This document shows, piece by piece, positions 43,365-52,542 of a stretch of DNA of 61,117 nucleotides (position 1 is its first letter; each line of letters opens with the position of its first letter). The DNA lies in NCBI GenBank assembly GCA_009773315.1, contig WRPE01000026.1, positions 1 through 61,117 of the forward strand. The letters are read 5' to 3'. Source of the stretch: Syntrophaceae bacterium (GTDB lineage Bacteria > Desulfobacterota > Syntrophia > Syntrophales > Smithellaceae). The notes beneath the pieces were generated by a model, which saw only the letters and a list, made by a program, of their open reading frames with translations, was not told where the DNA came from and made no database searches. Made by a program: the position numbers and the translations under genes.

Positions 43365-44381
43365 TCATAAAGCGCCATGTGGAACCTGGTTTGCAAACCT
43401 GATTTTGCCCAAATCCGGAAAAATGATTCGTTCACCCTCCAGACGGTACCCGAGCACTTCAATGTGTATCCGTTGCATTGGCTGAACATACATATTCACT
43501 TTATCTTCCGGCATGACCAAAATTGCAGACGGATGACCTGCCTCGGCGGATTGCTGCAAAAGCAATTTTGCCGTTGCAGACAGCAGGTTTTGCTCATGGC
43601 TATCAGCCGAAACAGCGAAAACGTGAGATATTTTGTCAGAACCAGGGTGCATCAGAAATAACTCGGAATTCACGTCATTGCCGACTTTAAATTTCTGGCG
43701 TCGCAAAAGCGCCGCCAGATGGCTGACAATTAGGTTATGATCGCAGGCGTAGGTTTCATTATCAAGAGGCGGAGCAGGCGGGCTCCCGACAAGTTCCTCA
43801 TGAAAAGATACTTCAGAAAAATTGAGCAACGTCTGGGGAGATAAAAACGCTTTTGATTTCAGCTTTTCAATTTTGCTGACAAATTGAGCGGTTTGCAAGG
43901 CAAAACGACTGCTGTGGAGGGCGCCAATTACCGCGACCTGCGTCAGTGAACCGCCGTCTTCCATCCAGGCCCAGATACCACGATAGCTCTCTTCAAACAG
44001 GGATTTGCCGATCCCCTTTTTCCCGCCGCCAATTTTACCACGATGAATCGCGTAGATGCGGTCCCACGCGTCTCGGGCAAAAGCCGCGCCGGTTTTACGG
44101 TCGATACCCACCCAGGGGAAATTTATTTCGGCGGTGATGGGCAGATGGCTGCCGGTCTGCGGTTTCCCGATGCCGAAAACGTTCCAATAGCGTACGTCTT
44201 TTGTCGCCTGAGAAAATATCCAGATCCCCAGTCTCTTCGACCAGGAAACTTTCGCCACAAAACTCGCCCCTTGATGCCCCAATTTTACCTTAATGGATTC
44301 ATCAATGAACGGCTTGAAGTTTTTAGCAAACAGCCGCGCATATTTGGCAATCAGTTTTTCATCTTCAATAACCTTCAGCAT
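43365..44381 (-). CDS. Hypothetical protein, 338 residues
   Basis: No family was recognised. It is a soluble protein without signal peptide or membrane segment. The N-terminal part (to about 150) is mixed alpha/beta with an aromatic-rich stretch (WSKRLGIWIFSQATKDVRYWNVFG). A proline-rich spacer at about residues 200-206 (VGSPPAPP) leads to a second domain that looks like a REase-type or protein-binding fold (HNLIVSHLAALLRRQKFKVGNDVNSELFL, then GHPSAILVMPEDK). It lies 72 bp after the ABC permease genes; the gap holds a heptamer-hairpin repeat, whose array ends 4 bp before the start codon. It may be an accidental neighbour of that operon. Confidence 0.7.
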   Translation of the reverse strand: MLKVIEDEKLIAKYARLFAKNFKPFIDESIKVKLGHQGASFVAKVSWSKRLGIWIFSQATKDVRYWNVFGIGKPQTGSHLPITAEINFPWVGIDRKTGAAFARDAWDRIYAIHRGKIGGGKKGIGKSLFEESYRGIWAWMEDGGSLTQVAVIGALHSSRFALQTAQFVSKIEKLKSKAFLSPQTLLNFSEVSFHEELVGSPPAPPLDNETYACDHNLIVSHLAALLRRQKFKVGNDVNSELFLMHPGSDKISHVFAVSADSHEQNLLSATAKLLLQQSAEAGHPSAILVMPEDKVNMYVQPMQRIHIEVLGYRLEGERIIFPDLGKIRFANQVPHGAL

Positions 44382-44385
44382 CCCT

Positions 44386-44441
44386 ATAACCTATCGCCTC
44401 TCGCCTCTAGCCTGTAGGAAGCGGTCACGACCGTTCCCTAC
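44386..44441 (-). repeat. Heptamer array plus hairpin after ABC permease
   Basis: Minus-strand heptamers AGGCTAG, AGGCGAG, AGGCGAT, AGGTTAT (44413-44386) follow a hairpin with 13-bp arms and two mismatches (44414-44441; GTAGG...CGGTC / GACCG...CCTAC). The order hairpin then array lies between the permease stop (44454) and the next gene start (44381). Confidence 0.65.
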
Positions 44442-44453
44442 ATCTTCCTTACA

Positions 44454-45575
44454 CTAATCCAGCCGTTTTTTGAAGCGGGCAATCGCACCCGAAAAAACGA
44501 TCATCCCCAGGATCGCCAGGAAAAGGTATTGAGGCCAAAGGACATTGAGCCCGACGCCTTTGATAAATATGCCCCTCAGGATCACCAGAAAATATCTCAA
44601 CGGGTTAAGATAGGTAAGCCATTGGACAATGACCGGCATGTTGGCAATGGGAAAAACGAAACCACTGAGCATGAAAAAAGGAAGAATAAAAAAGAATGTT
44701 GTCATCATGGCCTGCTGCTGCGTCGTGGATATGGTGGAGATAAAGAGACCAATGCCCAACGTGCTCAGCAGAAATAAGCAGGCGGCGAAAAACAAAAGTG
44801 GAATGCTTCCTGCCAGCGGTATTTGAAACCAGGTGATGGCGATGATAATGACCACCGTCAGCTGGAGTAGTGAAATGATGATATAGGGAATCGTTTTCCC
44901 AAGAATGAATTCATGGGATTTCATAGGCGTGACGATGAGTTGCTCCATGGTGCCCGCTTCTTTTTCGCGAATAATGGCAATAGAAGTTAAAAGCAGGGAA
45001 ATCAGCATGATGACAAACGCCACAATACCGGGCACAAAGAAATACTGACTTTCAATATTGGGGTTATACCAAGTGCGCACGCGCGCGTCGATTCTGCCGT
45101 AGCGCATAGACTGCGGATAGAGTTCACGGAGTGTTTCACTGTTAAATTTCTCGAGGACACTGACCGTGTAGGCCATACGCAGCGCCGCCATGTTGCTCAT
45201 GGAGCCGTCTGCGATAATCTGGATGGCGGACGTCTCCCCCTGGCGGATGACCGCTGCAAAATCGGGGGCTATTTTTATTCCCATATCCACCTGGCCGCGC
45301 AGCAGTAAATCCTCAAGCATTCGTTCATCGGTTAAAGTATGGGTGATGGAAAAAACACGGCTGCCTTCAAAAGCATCAGCGAGTTTCCGGCTTTCCTGCG
45401 TATGGGAATAATCAACAACCGCAACACGGATATAACGAATATCATAATTGACGACATAGCCGAAAACCAGCATCTGAATGAGCGGCGCGATAAAGAGAAC
45501 CAGTCGGTTCCGCTTATCCCGCAGCAGTTGAATAAATTCCTTGCGCACTAATTCCCGAATCCGGAGCCAGCTCAT
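44454..45575 (-). CDS. ABC-2 type exporter permease (YbhR/YbhS-like)
   Basis: A 373-residue ABC-2 membrane subunit: a single N-terminal helix (FIAPLIQMLVFGYVVNYDI), an extracytoplasmic domain (about 45-175), then five helices with the family block TSIAIIREKEAGTMEQLIVTPM. The true start is ATG 45575, overlapping the previous gene's stop by 4 bp; the longer open frame upstream only mirrors that gene. It pairs with the paralogue at 45572-46705, as YbhS and YbhR do. Confidence 0.88.
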   Translation of the reverse strand: MSWLRIRELVRKEFIQLLRDKRNRLVLFIAPLIQMLVFGYVVNYDIRYIRVAVVDYSHTQESRKLADAFEGSRVFSITHTLTDERMLEDLLLRGQVDMGIKIAPDFAAVIRQGETSAIQIIADGSMSNMAALRMAYTVSVLEKFNSETLRELYPQSMRYGRIDARVRTWYNPNIESQYFFVPGIVAFVIMLISLLLTSIAIIREKEAGTMEQLIVTPMKSHEFILGKTIPYIIISLLQLTVVIIIAITWFQIPLAGSIPLLFFAACLFLLSTLGIGLFISTISTTQQQAMMTTFFFILPFFMLSGFVFPIANMPVIVQWLTYLNPLRYFLVILRGIFIKGVGLNVLWPQYLFLAILGMIVFSGAIARFKKRLD

Positions 45576-46705
45576 AAACCTTCCTTTTTCAGCATGAGGT
45601 AGTTGAGCGCAATCAGGATGAGACACATGCCGCTTAATACCGCCATATCCGGCCCAAGATAGCTCATGCCGGTATTGCGCAGATAGACGCCCACCAGAAT
45701 ATCTATGTAATATCTTGCCGGAACAAGATAAGTTATCCATTGCAACACCGTCGGCATATTGAGAATCGGAAAAACAAAATTGGACAAGAGCAATGACGGC
45801 AGATAGGTCAGCATGACCGCCGCCTGGTTGGCCATCAGCTGCGATTTGGTCACGGTTGAAATGAGCAGCCCCAGGGCAAGCGCGCACACCAGATATAAAG
45901 ATGTGGCAAAGATCATCAGCCAGAAATTCCCTTTCAGCACGACGCCGAAAAGAACCTGCCCCAGCAGCATGGCGATGAGCACATCGGCCAGCCCGATGAA
46001 AAAATAAGGAATCGCCTTACCCAGAAGCAACTCGCCCGCGTGAATCGGCAGAGACTTGATCGTCTCCATCGTACCGCCTTCATATTCCCGCGCGATCACC
46101 AGTGACGTCAACATGGCACCGACAATCATAATAATAATGGCGATCATTCCCGGGAGGATAAAGTTGCGGCTCTCCAGATCCTCATTAAACCAGATACGGA
46201 TTCGGCCGTCCACGGGAGGCCTGATGGTCTTCTGTCCCTGGCGGTTGAGGAAAGAAATCAGCAGATTTGAATTGTACGATTCGGTAATGGCCGTCAAATA
46301 CCCGCGCACGGCGCCGGCAAAAATCGGATCACTGCCGTCGATGATGATTTGCATCTGCGCTTCCCGATCCGCCCCGATATTTTTCGTGAAATCAGGAGGA
46401 ATAACGACGGCCACGGAAGCTCCATCATGATCGAGATAATTGGCTATCTGTTGCGATGAATCAAGATTCGCGACAATATGAAAGTAAGGTGAGGCATTCA
46501 ACTTACCCGCAAAATCGCGGCTAAGTGGGGTCTTGTCATAATCCACGACGATGGTTTTGATATGATCTACGTCCAGACTCAGCGCGTAACCAAAAAGGAT
46601 GATCAAAAGCAGAGGAATGGCAAACGCCAGATACAGGCTGCGGTAATCCCGGATCAGGTGATAAAATTCCTTGCGGACAATGGCTTTCAATCTTAAGGGA
46701 TTCAA
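45572..46705 (-). CDS. ABC-2 type exporter permease (YbhS/YbhR-like)
   Basis: A 377-residue paralogue of the preceding permease, with the same layout: first helix LYLAFAIPLLLIILFGYALSL, a periplasmic domain with DIKTI/VVDYDKTPLSRDFAGKL, and TSLVIAREYEGGTMETIKSLPI before the last helices. It follows its ATPase gene by 2 bp. Two different permeases and two ATPases give a heterotetrameric exporter for drugs, lipids or other hydrophobic compounds. Confidence 0.88.
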   Translation of the reverse strand: MNPLRLKAIVRKEFYHLIRDYRSLYLAFAIPLLLIILFGYALSLDVDHIKTIVVDYDKTPLSRDFAGKLNASPYFHIVANLDSSQQIANYLDHDGASVAVVIPPDFTKNIGADREAQMQIIIDGSDPIFAGAVRGYLTAITESYNSNLLISFLNRQGQKTIRPPVDGRIRIWFNEDLESRNFILPGMIAIIIMIVGAMLTSLVIAREYEGGTMETIKSLPIHAGELLLGKAIPYFFIGLADVLIAMLLGQVLFGVVLKGNFWLMIFATSLYLVCALALGLLISTVTKSQLMANQAAVMLTYLPSLLLSNFVFPILNMPTVLQWITYLVPARYYIDILVGVYLRNTGMSYLGPDMAVLSGMCLILIALNYLMLKKEGL

Positions 46706-46707
46706 TC

Positions 46708-47457
46708 CTATGTCCTCTTCATCAACGTAATGAACGCGTCGTTCAGATCAGCGTCAGGCTCACCGGGACAGGCCGCCGCGATAATTTCAGAAGGAGAACC
46801 TGCCGCCACAATGTTACCCGCATTGATCATGACAATCCGTTCACAAAAGCGCGCTTCATCCATATAATGTGTGGTCACGAAAACCGTAATGCCACGGGCG
46901 GCAAGTTGCCGGATAAAGGTCCAGAAATGCTCACGGGTAATCGGATCAACGCCCGACGTCGGCTCATCCAGAAACAGAATTTGCGGTTTATGCAAAAGCG
47001 CGCAGCCCAATGCCAGCCGTTGGCGCCACCCCGGAGGCAATTCCCGCGTGAGGCGATTGCGAACCTCCTGCAGGCGCGTCATATTCAATATCCAGTCCAC
47101 GCGCTCCGGCCATTGATTTTGCGGAACGCTGTAAATACCCAGATAAAAACGTACGTTTTCGTAAGGCGTCAAATCTTCATACAGAGAAAACTTTTGCGAC
47201 ATGTAACCGATGGCCTGTTTAATGTCTTCGGGCGCCCGCATCATGTCGTAACCGGCGACTGTGCCCGTACCGGATGTCGGCGTGATGATGCCGCACAGCA
47301 TGCGGATGGTCGTCGATTTGCCGGAACCGTTCGCCCCGAGAAAACCGAATATTTCGCCTTTTTTGACGGAAAACGTGATTTTATTGACCGCGACAAAATC
47401 GCCGAATTTTTTTTCCAGTTGAGAAACCACGATGGCGTCAGAAGGAGAAAGTGTCAT
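46708..47457 (-). CDS. ABC exporter ATPase (second half of YbhF-like pair)
   Basis: A 249-residue ABC ATPase with Walker A GANGSGKSTTIRML, Walker B ILFLDEPTSGVDP, and a signature changed from LSGGQ to LPPGWRQRLALG, as in the C-terminal half of E. coli YbhF. ATG 47457 was chosen because GAAGGAG-like sequence precedes it; a longer frame to 47562 would cover the upstream gene. It overlaps the other ATPase gene by 20 bp. Confidence 0.88.
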   Translation of the reverse strand: MTLSPSDAIVVSQLEKKFGDFVAVNKITFSVKKGEIFGFLGANGSGKSTTIRMLCGIITPTSGTGTVAGYDMMRAPEDIKQAIGYMSQKFSLYEDLTPYENVRFYLGIYSVPQNQWPERVDWILNMTRLQEVRNRLTRELPPGWRQRLALGCALLHKPQILFLDEPTSGVDPITREHFWTFIRQLAARGITVFVTTHYMDEARFCERIVMINAGNIVAAGSPSEIIAAACPGEPDADLNDAFITLMKRT

Positions 47458-48211
47458 GAGCGAGCTCCTTATCCACTTTCTTGATCCGCGCAATGATGGC
47501 CGCTTCCAGCGATGGGTAATTTTCCCGCATGGCGGCAGGTGAGCTTTGCTCCAGAATAACACCCGAATGCATCAGGGCCAGCTGATCACACTTTTCGCCT
47601 TCATCCAGATAGGCGGTCGAAACCAGGAGCGTCATGCCCGCCTGTTTCATATTACCGAGGATATCCCAGAATTCACGCCGGGAGACCGGATCGACGCCAT
47701 TGGTCGGCTCATCCAGGATCAGCAGTCGGGGCTCATGGACTAAAACACAGGCCAGTCCCAGTTTTTGCTTCATGCCGCCGGAAAGGTTGCCCGCCAGCCT
47801 GTCCACAAAAGGCAGCAGGTTGGAAAAGCCCAGATATTTCTCCTTCAGTTTTTCCCTTTCAACGCGCGGAATACCGAACACATCCATAAAAAAATCCATG
47901 TTTTCTTCAACGGTCAGATCCGGATAAAGGCCGAAGCGCTGAGGCATGTAGCCAATGAGGTGTTTTATTTTTTGCCGCCCGGTGGCCGAGTTCAAACCAT
48001 CAATATAGATTGCACCTTTTGACGGTTTGATCATACCGGCAATGAGCCGCAGGACACTGGATTTGCCGGCCCCATCGGAACCGACCAGTCCGAAGATGCT
48101 TTGGCTTTGCACGCGAAATGAAATATCCCTGACCGCTTCCACCTGTTGGAAAGTGAGAGAAATATTTTTAACGTCCACCACAGAGCGCCGGCTATCGGAC
48201 AGGTCAACCAT
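47438..48211 (-). CDS. ABC exporter ATPase (first half of YbhF-like pair)
   Basis: A 257-residue ABC ATPase with Walker A GSDGAGKSSVLRLIAG, the canonical signature LSGGMKQKLGLACV and Walker B LLILDEPTNGVDP. It corresponds to the N-terminal half of E. coli YbhF; here the two halves are separate overlapping genes. It follows the HlyD gene by 12 bp. Confidence 0.9.
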   Translation of the reverse strand: MVDLSDSRRSVVDVKNISLTFQQVEAVRDISFRVQSQSIFGLVGSDGAGKSSVLRLIAGMIKPSKGAIYIDGLNSATGRQKIKHLIGYMPQRFGLYPDLTVEENMDFFMDVFGIPRVEREKLKEKYLGFSNLLPFVDRLAGNLSGGMKQKLGLACVLVHEPRLLILDEPTNGVDPVSRREFWDILGNMKQAGMTLLVSTAYLDEGEKCDQLALMHSGVILEQSSPAAMRENYPSLEAAIIARIKKVDKELAHDTFSF

Positions 48212-48223
48212 CGCGTTCCTCCG

Positions 48224-49237
48224 TTACGGACGCAGGCGGGCGTCTGCCGGCATGCCCGCTTTGAGCTCGTAGTCGGGATTGGGAATGGATACTTTCACCA
48301 GATAGACCAGTTTGACTCTCTCTTTTTGCGTCTGGATGATTTTGGGCGTGAATTCACCTTCCGGTGAAACGAAGGAAACCGTTCCATGGTAAATCTTGCC
48401 TGGAAAGGTATCGACGCTGACTTCAACTTTCTGTCCAGGTTTGACTTTGCCTATCGCGGTCTGCTCTACAAATATTTTCAAATCGACACGATGAAGATCG
48501 GAAATCGTGATCACTTCCCGTCCGATATTGACCGTCTCGCCCGGCTCAATATTGCGGCTTACGACCACGCCGTCGAGCGGGGATTTCAACTGCGTGTATG
48601 TGAGCTGGATTGCGGCCTGGTTAAGCGATGCCCGAGCCACATCAATCTGCGCGACGGCCGTGGCGATGTCACCCCTGGCCGCGTCAATGCGCGCGAGGTT
48701 GCCCCGAGCAAGCCTCAGTATCGATTCGCTTTCTGCAAGCCGTGATTGAGCGACATCGGCGTTGAGCTTCAGCGTATCGCGTTCCTTTTCCGTGACAACG
48801 TCCTGACGGAACAGGTCCTCAAAGCGCCGGTAATTCTTTTCGGCATCGGCCAATGAATCCCTTGCACTCTTAACACCCGCTTGCGCCCGGGCGACTTCCG
48901 CCGGCAATGTTTTTTTGCTGATTTCGAGAGCCGTTTCCAGTTGCTGTTTCACCTTTTGCGCGCGATCAAGATTGGCTTTGGCCTGTTCATAACGCGATTC
49001 AAATTCCGCCCGGTCCAGCGCGGCGATTATCTGGTTTTTCATGACGGACTGGCCTTCCTGAACGTTGACGTACGCAACACGTCCCGGAATCTGAAAAGAC
49101 AGTTTGGCCTGCGTTGTTTCGATGGTGCCGGAATAAAATAATTCTTTGGACTTTTGATTATTCTGCCCGATATAAACAAATAGCCCTACACCGATAAAAA
49201 GCAATGCAAACAGAATAATAACCAATTTCTTTTTCAC
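48224..49237 (-). CDS. HlyD-family membrane fusion protein (YbhG-like)
   Basis: A 337-residue periplasmic adaptor: N-terminal membrane anchor (residues 4-25), a biotinyl-lipoyl-like segment (ETTQAKLSFQIPGRVAYVNVQEGQSV), a long coiled coil at about 70-190, and a beta-barrel part (SPLDGVVVSRNIEPGETV, then KVEVSVDTFPGKIYHGTV). It links an inner-membrane ABC exporter to an outer-membrane channel. It is first in the hlyD-ATPase-ATPase-permease-permease operon, which equals E. coli ybhGFSR. Confidence 0.9.
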   Translation of the reverse strand: MKKKLVIILFALLFIGVGLFVYIGQNNQKSKELFYSGTIETTQAKLSFQIPGRVAYVNVQEGQSVMKNQIIAALDRAEFESRYEQAKANLDRAQKVKQQLETALEISKKTLPAEVARAQAGVKSARDSLADAEKNYRRFEDLFRQDVVTEKERDTLKLNADVAQSRLAESESILRLARGNLARIDAARGDIATAVAQIDVARASLNQAAIQLTYTQLKSPLDGVVVSRNIEPGETVNIGREVITISDLHRVDLKIFVEQTAIGKVKPGQKVEVSVDTFPGKIYHGTVSFVSPEGEFTPKIIQTQKERVKLVYLVKVSIPNPDYELKAGMPADARLRP

Positions 49238-49271
49238 ATCGCCTTCTCCTTTTCATTTATGATCAAAGTGC

Positions 49272-49740
49272 TTACTTTTGTTTGTCGACCTGAATGAAAG
49301 GCACTGCGCCGCCGGTGACGTTAGGCAATTTACCATCCCCCTTTTCGATGGCTTTGATCTGCGCCTCAATCTGACGCAACTGGAGGAGCTCCGGCGAAAT
49401 AACCTGCCGCTGCAAGCGCAGAGCTTCAGCCTCGGCTCTGGCCGGTTTGAGATTATAGTTCAAAACCATCGTGGTCTCAACCACCTGAAGATCCCGGCTG
49501 GCTGCTTCCGTCTTGGTCGTGGTTTTCTGAACGCGCACGGATATTTGCACCACTTGTTCCACCAGAGGTATTTTAAAATGAGCACCCGGATCAACCACGC
49601 GGTTGACCTCTCCGAAACGCAGCACGATGCCGCGTTCTCCCGCATCCACTTCAAAATAAGTCGCTACGATCAACAAGAGAAGCGGAAGCCCCGCAATACC
49701 GATTAATTATCGTTTCCCCCGGGATTTTCTGTCCATCCAT
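49272..49740 (-). pseudogene. SPFH/prohibitin-family gene, frameshifted and internally deleted
   Basis: An original start is visible at ATG 49740 with a GAGGAGG-type site (rc of 49748-49753), but that frame closes within about 30 codons. The family sequence resumes in another frame: LPLLLLIVATYFEVDAGERGIVLRFGEV, then VQISVRVQKTTTKTEAASRDLQVVETTMVLNYNL. Directly after NYNLKP comes the family C-terminus ARAEAEALRLQRQVISPELLQL, with GDGKLPNVTGGAVPFI. About 130 residues of the SPFH domain and coiled coil are missing in frame. Two lesions make it non-functional. It lies just upstream of the hlyD operon. Confidence 0.8.
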
Positions 49741-49896
49741 CAGCACGCCTCCTCTGTATATATTCAATGATTTATTTTGTAATTTTGTAGCTTTTCAACG
49801 ATAAAAGTAGCGCTGCCGAACAACTGCCAACAACTTAGCAGAATTCACTATCGTGTCAATATTTTTCAGATGGCCGTAAACCGCATGAGAAGACTC

Positions 49897-50193
49897 TTAT
49901 GATGAAATATTGCTTTCCGGACGGCTGCTTTTCAAACAGGCAATCTTTTTTGCTTTTGGCACCTTTTTGACTTTCATTTCCAGACGCAATGCTCCACTTT
50001 TATTCATTTCGACGCTTGTCGCCAGTAAGGTTACCGGCCTTCTGGATCGGGTATACTTGGAGGCCGTTCCCCGGTTGTGGCCCATGAGTCTCTTTTCGAG
50101 ACAATTCGTGGCGCCGGTATAAAAGCTGCCGTCCGAGCAACGTAGGATATACACCAGCCATTCTTCACGCTTTTGTTCATCTTTTTGCTTCAT
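49897..50193 (-). CDS. GIY-YIG nuclease superfamily protein (UPF0213-like)
   Basis: A 98-residue single-domain GIY-YIG protein. The motif reads WLVYILRCSDGSFYTGATNCLEKRL, followed by the HNRG..SKYTRSRRPV block typical of the YhbQ/UPF0213 group, whose in vivo role is unclear. The C-terminus is lysine-rich. ATG 50193 was chosen as the family-like start; a longer frame to 50265 would add a hydrophobic stretch not seen in the family. It is divergent from the acyltransferase gene. Confidence 0.8.
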   Translation of the reverse strand: MKQKDEQKREEWLVYILRCSDGSFYTGATNCLEKRLMGHNRGTASKYTRSRRPVTLLATSVEMNKSGALRLEMKVKKVPKAKKIACLKSSRPESNISS

Positions 50194-50314
50194 ATGGATA
50201 ACTTTATACAACAGGAAGAAAGATATTACTATGGAAAGCGTGATGTATAGTAATGCTTTGACCAATCCGATAACCCGTGTTAAGATTTATACATCGCATA
50301 TGGGGGAGTTGAAA

Positions 50315-51220
50315 ATGTTGAATTTCCTGCCCGACCGGTTGGTGGGCTGTATAGCCATATTCTTACTGGCTTTGAACGTCGTGTTCTGGGTATCGATTTT
50401 GTTTGTTTTTTCCTTTCTGAAATTCCTGTTGCCTCTTCGTCCGCTGACCCGTCTGTTCGATAAAATCCTTCTGTGGATAGCGGAAAACTGGATTGCCGGA
50501 AACGGTTTGTGGATGAAGCTTACCCAAAAAACAACTTGGGATGTGCAGGGATTGGACAACTTAAATTACCGGGGCTGGTATCTGGTGGTCAGCAATCATC
50601 AATCCTGGGCGGATATTTTTATTCTGCAAAAGCTGTTGAGCCGGCGCATTCCGCTCATGAAATTTTTTCTCAAACGCGAATTGATCTGGGTGCCGTTTAT
50701 GGGACTGGCCTGGTGGGCGCTGGATTTTCCCTTTCTGCGCCGCCACAGTGTTGAATATCTAAAAAAACATCCCGGGCAAAAAGGCAAAGATTTTGAAACC
50801 ACACGGAAGGCGTGCGAGAAGTTTACACACATTCCGACCAGTGTAATGAACTTTCTGGAAGGAACACGATTCACTGCAGCCAAATCCGCCCGGCAGAAAT
50901 CACCTTATCAGTACCTGCTGAAGCCGAAAGCCGGCGGCATTGCGCTGGCCCTGAGCGTGTTGGGAGACAAATTCCATTCGCTGTTGAACATTACGATTGC
51001 TTATCCGGACGGCATCCCGACTTTTTGGGGATTTTTGTCCGGCAAGGTGAAAAGGGTCGTTGTGCGGATTTCTTCAACGGAAATACCACCGCATTTTCTG
51101 CACATGGATTATGAGGGTAATAAGGAGTTCCAGGCCGCCTTTCAGCAGTGGGTGCAGGATTTGTGGAAGGAAAAGGATGCACAGATTGCAGTATTAATGC
51201 AGGAGGCCAAAGCACGATAA
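50315..51220 (+). CDS. PlsC-domain acyltransferase (YihG-like)
   Basis: A 301-residue membrane acyltransferase. One or two N-terminal helices (residues about 10-45), HX4D motif NHQSWADI near residue 95, and FLEGTRF near 183. The length and the RRHSVEYLKKHPGQKGKDFETTRKACE block match E. coli YihG-type lysophospholipid acyltransferases rather than the short plsC at 26055. ATG 50315 has GGGGGAG at the right distance; the in-frame ATG at 50231 would overlap the divergent promoter region. Confidence 0.85.
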   Translation: MLNFLPDRLVGCIAIFLLALNVVFWVSILFVFSFLKFLLPLRPLTRLFDKILLWIAENWIAGNGLWMKLTQKTTWDVQGLDNLNYRGWYLVVSNHQSWADIFILQKLLSRRIPLMKFFLKRELIWVPFMGLAWWALDFPFLRRHSVEYLKKHPGQKGKDFETTRKACEKFTHIPTSVMNFLEGTRFTAAKSARQKSPYQYLLKPKAGGIALALSVLGDKFHSLLNITIAYPDGIPTFWGFLSGKVKRVVVRISSTEIPPHFLHMDYEGNKEFQAAFQQWVQDLWKEKDAQIAVLMQEAKAR

Positions 51221-51254
51221 CGCTTTGGGCCTCCCGTATGGTTTGATTTTTTTT
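51202..51254 (+). terminator. Terminator overlapping acyltransferase stop
   Basis: GGAGGCCAAAGC (51202-51213) pairs with GCTTTGGGCCTCC (51222-51234) with one bulge, and an 8-T run follows at 51247-51254. The stem begins inside the last codons of the acyltransferase. Confidence 0.7.
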
Positions 51255-52542
51255 AGGCCGCTTGTGGGGCGCGAGACCAACTCATCCGTCCCGCATCTTT
51301 AAACGACCGTTGACTGGGCCGTCTGGTGGACGGTGTCCGCGATGAAAACAGTTTCCTTCCGTTATTGTTATTAGGTCGCGTAAGCTGTGGGGCGCGAGCT
51401 CCCATCGCTTCACAGACCGACGGGCTGACGGTTAATCCCTCAACATTCTGATATTGTAGCTTATTTCCCAGCATTTTCTTCAGCGAGCGCAACAACTCGC
51501 CATCCTGACCGGTAATAAAAGTAAACGCATCCCCTGTCTTCATGGCGCGTCCGGTTCTGCCGATGCGATGCGTGTAAGCATCCGCGGTAGCCGGCATATC
51601 GTAGTTAATCACATGGGAGATCCGGGTCACATCAATGCCGCGCGCAGCGATATCCGTGGCGATCATCACCTCATAGCGGCCATCCCGAAATCCATCGAGG
51701 GACTGCTTGCGTTTCTGCTGCGTCAGATTACCATGCAGCGAGGTCACTTTATGCCCAACTCTGTTTAATTGCTCGGCCAGACTTTTGGCGCGCGATTTTG
51801 TTCTGGTGAAGACCAGCACCGACTGGGTTTGCGTCTTCTCGAGAATATCCTTGAGCAAAGCTGTTTTCTGCTCCATTTGAACCGGATAAAAACTATGAGA
51901 AACCGTCATCACCGGAGCGGTATCTCCAATCTGAATATGGACAGGATCAGAGAGCAGATCGTTGGCTAGGCTGCGAATCTCGCTGGGCATGGTTGCGGAG
52001 AAAAGCAGGGTCTGGCGATGAGCCGGCAGATGCTTGACAATTCTGCGGACATCCGGCAGAAAACCCATATCAAACATATGGTCTGCTTCATCCAGGACCA
52101 GAACTTCCACCCGTGACAAATCAAGCGTGCCGCGCCCGATATGGTCAAGCAGGCGACCGGGACAAGCCGAGATGATATCGACACGGGAGCGCAATCGGTT
52201 GATCTGGGTGTTGATACTGACACCACCATAGATGGACGTGCTGCTCAGCCCCGTTTTTCGTCCCAATTGCATAATTGATTCATGGGTTTGTTCACTTAAT
52301 TCCCGCGTCGGCGCAATAATCAGGGCGCGAATATGGCCCCGCTTGCCCGACATCAGGCGTTGTAAAATCGGCAAGACGAATGCCGCCGTTTTCCCGGTTC
52401 CTGTCTGAGCCAACCCCATCACATCCTTGCCTTCCATAATGGGAGGGATGGACTGCACTTGAATAGGCGTCGGCTTCTTGTACCCGGCTGCCACAACACC
52501 GGCCATAATTTTTTCATCTAACTTAAACTTCTCAAAACTCAT
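51253..52542 (-). CDS. rhlE: DEAD-box RNA helicase (RhlE-like)
   Basis: A 429-residue DEAD-box helicase: Q motif YKKPTPIQVQSIP, motif I AQTGTGKTAAF, motif II LDEADHMFDMGF, motif III SATMP, motif VI HRIGRTGR. A basic low-complexity tail (about 385-429) may bind RNA. It fits RhlE, used in ribosome assembly or cold adaptation. AAGGAT precedes the ATG. It is convergent with the acyltransferase. Confidence 0.9.
   Translation of the reverse strand: MSFEKFKLDEKIMAGVVAAGYKKPTPIQVQSIPPIMEGKDVMGLAQTGTGKTAAFVLPILQRLMSGKRGHIRALIIAPTRELSEQTHESIMQLGRKTGLSSTSIYGGVSINTQINRLRSRVDIISACPGRLLDHIGRGTLDLSRVEVLVLDEADHMFDMGFLPDVRRIVKHLPAHRQTLLFSATMPSEIRSLANDLLSDPVHIQIGDTAPVMTVSHSFYPVQMEQKTALLKDILEKTQTQSVLVFTRTKSRAKSLAEQLNRVGHKVTSLHGNLTQQKRKQSLDGFRDGRYEVMIATDIAARGIDVTRISHVINYDMPATADAYTHRIGRTGRAMKTGDAFTFITGQDGELLRSLKKMLGNKLQYQNVEGLTVSPSVCEAMGARAPQLTRPNNNNGRKLFSSRTPSTRRPSQRSFKDAGRMSWSRAPQAA

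Noticed and set aside
45575-45887. Longer N-terminus for the ABC-2 permease
   Set aside because: The extra 104 residues mirror the upstream permease's 3' end; the ATGA overlap gives a normal start.
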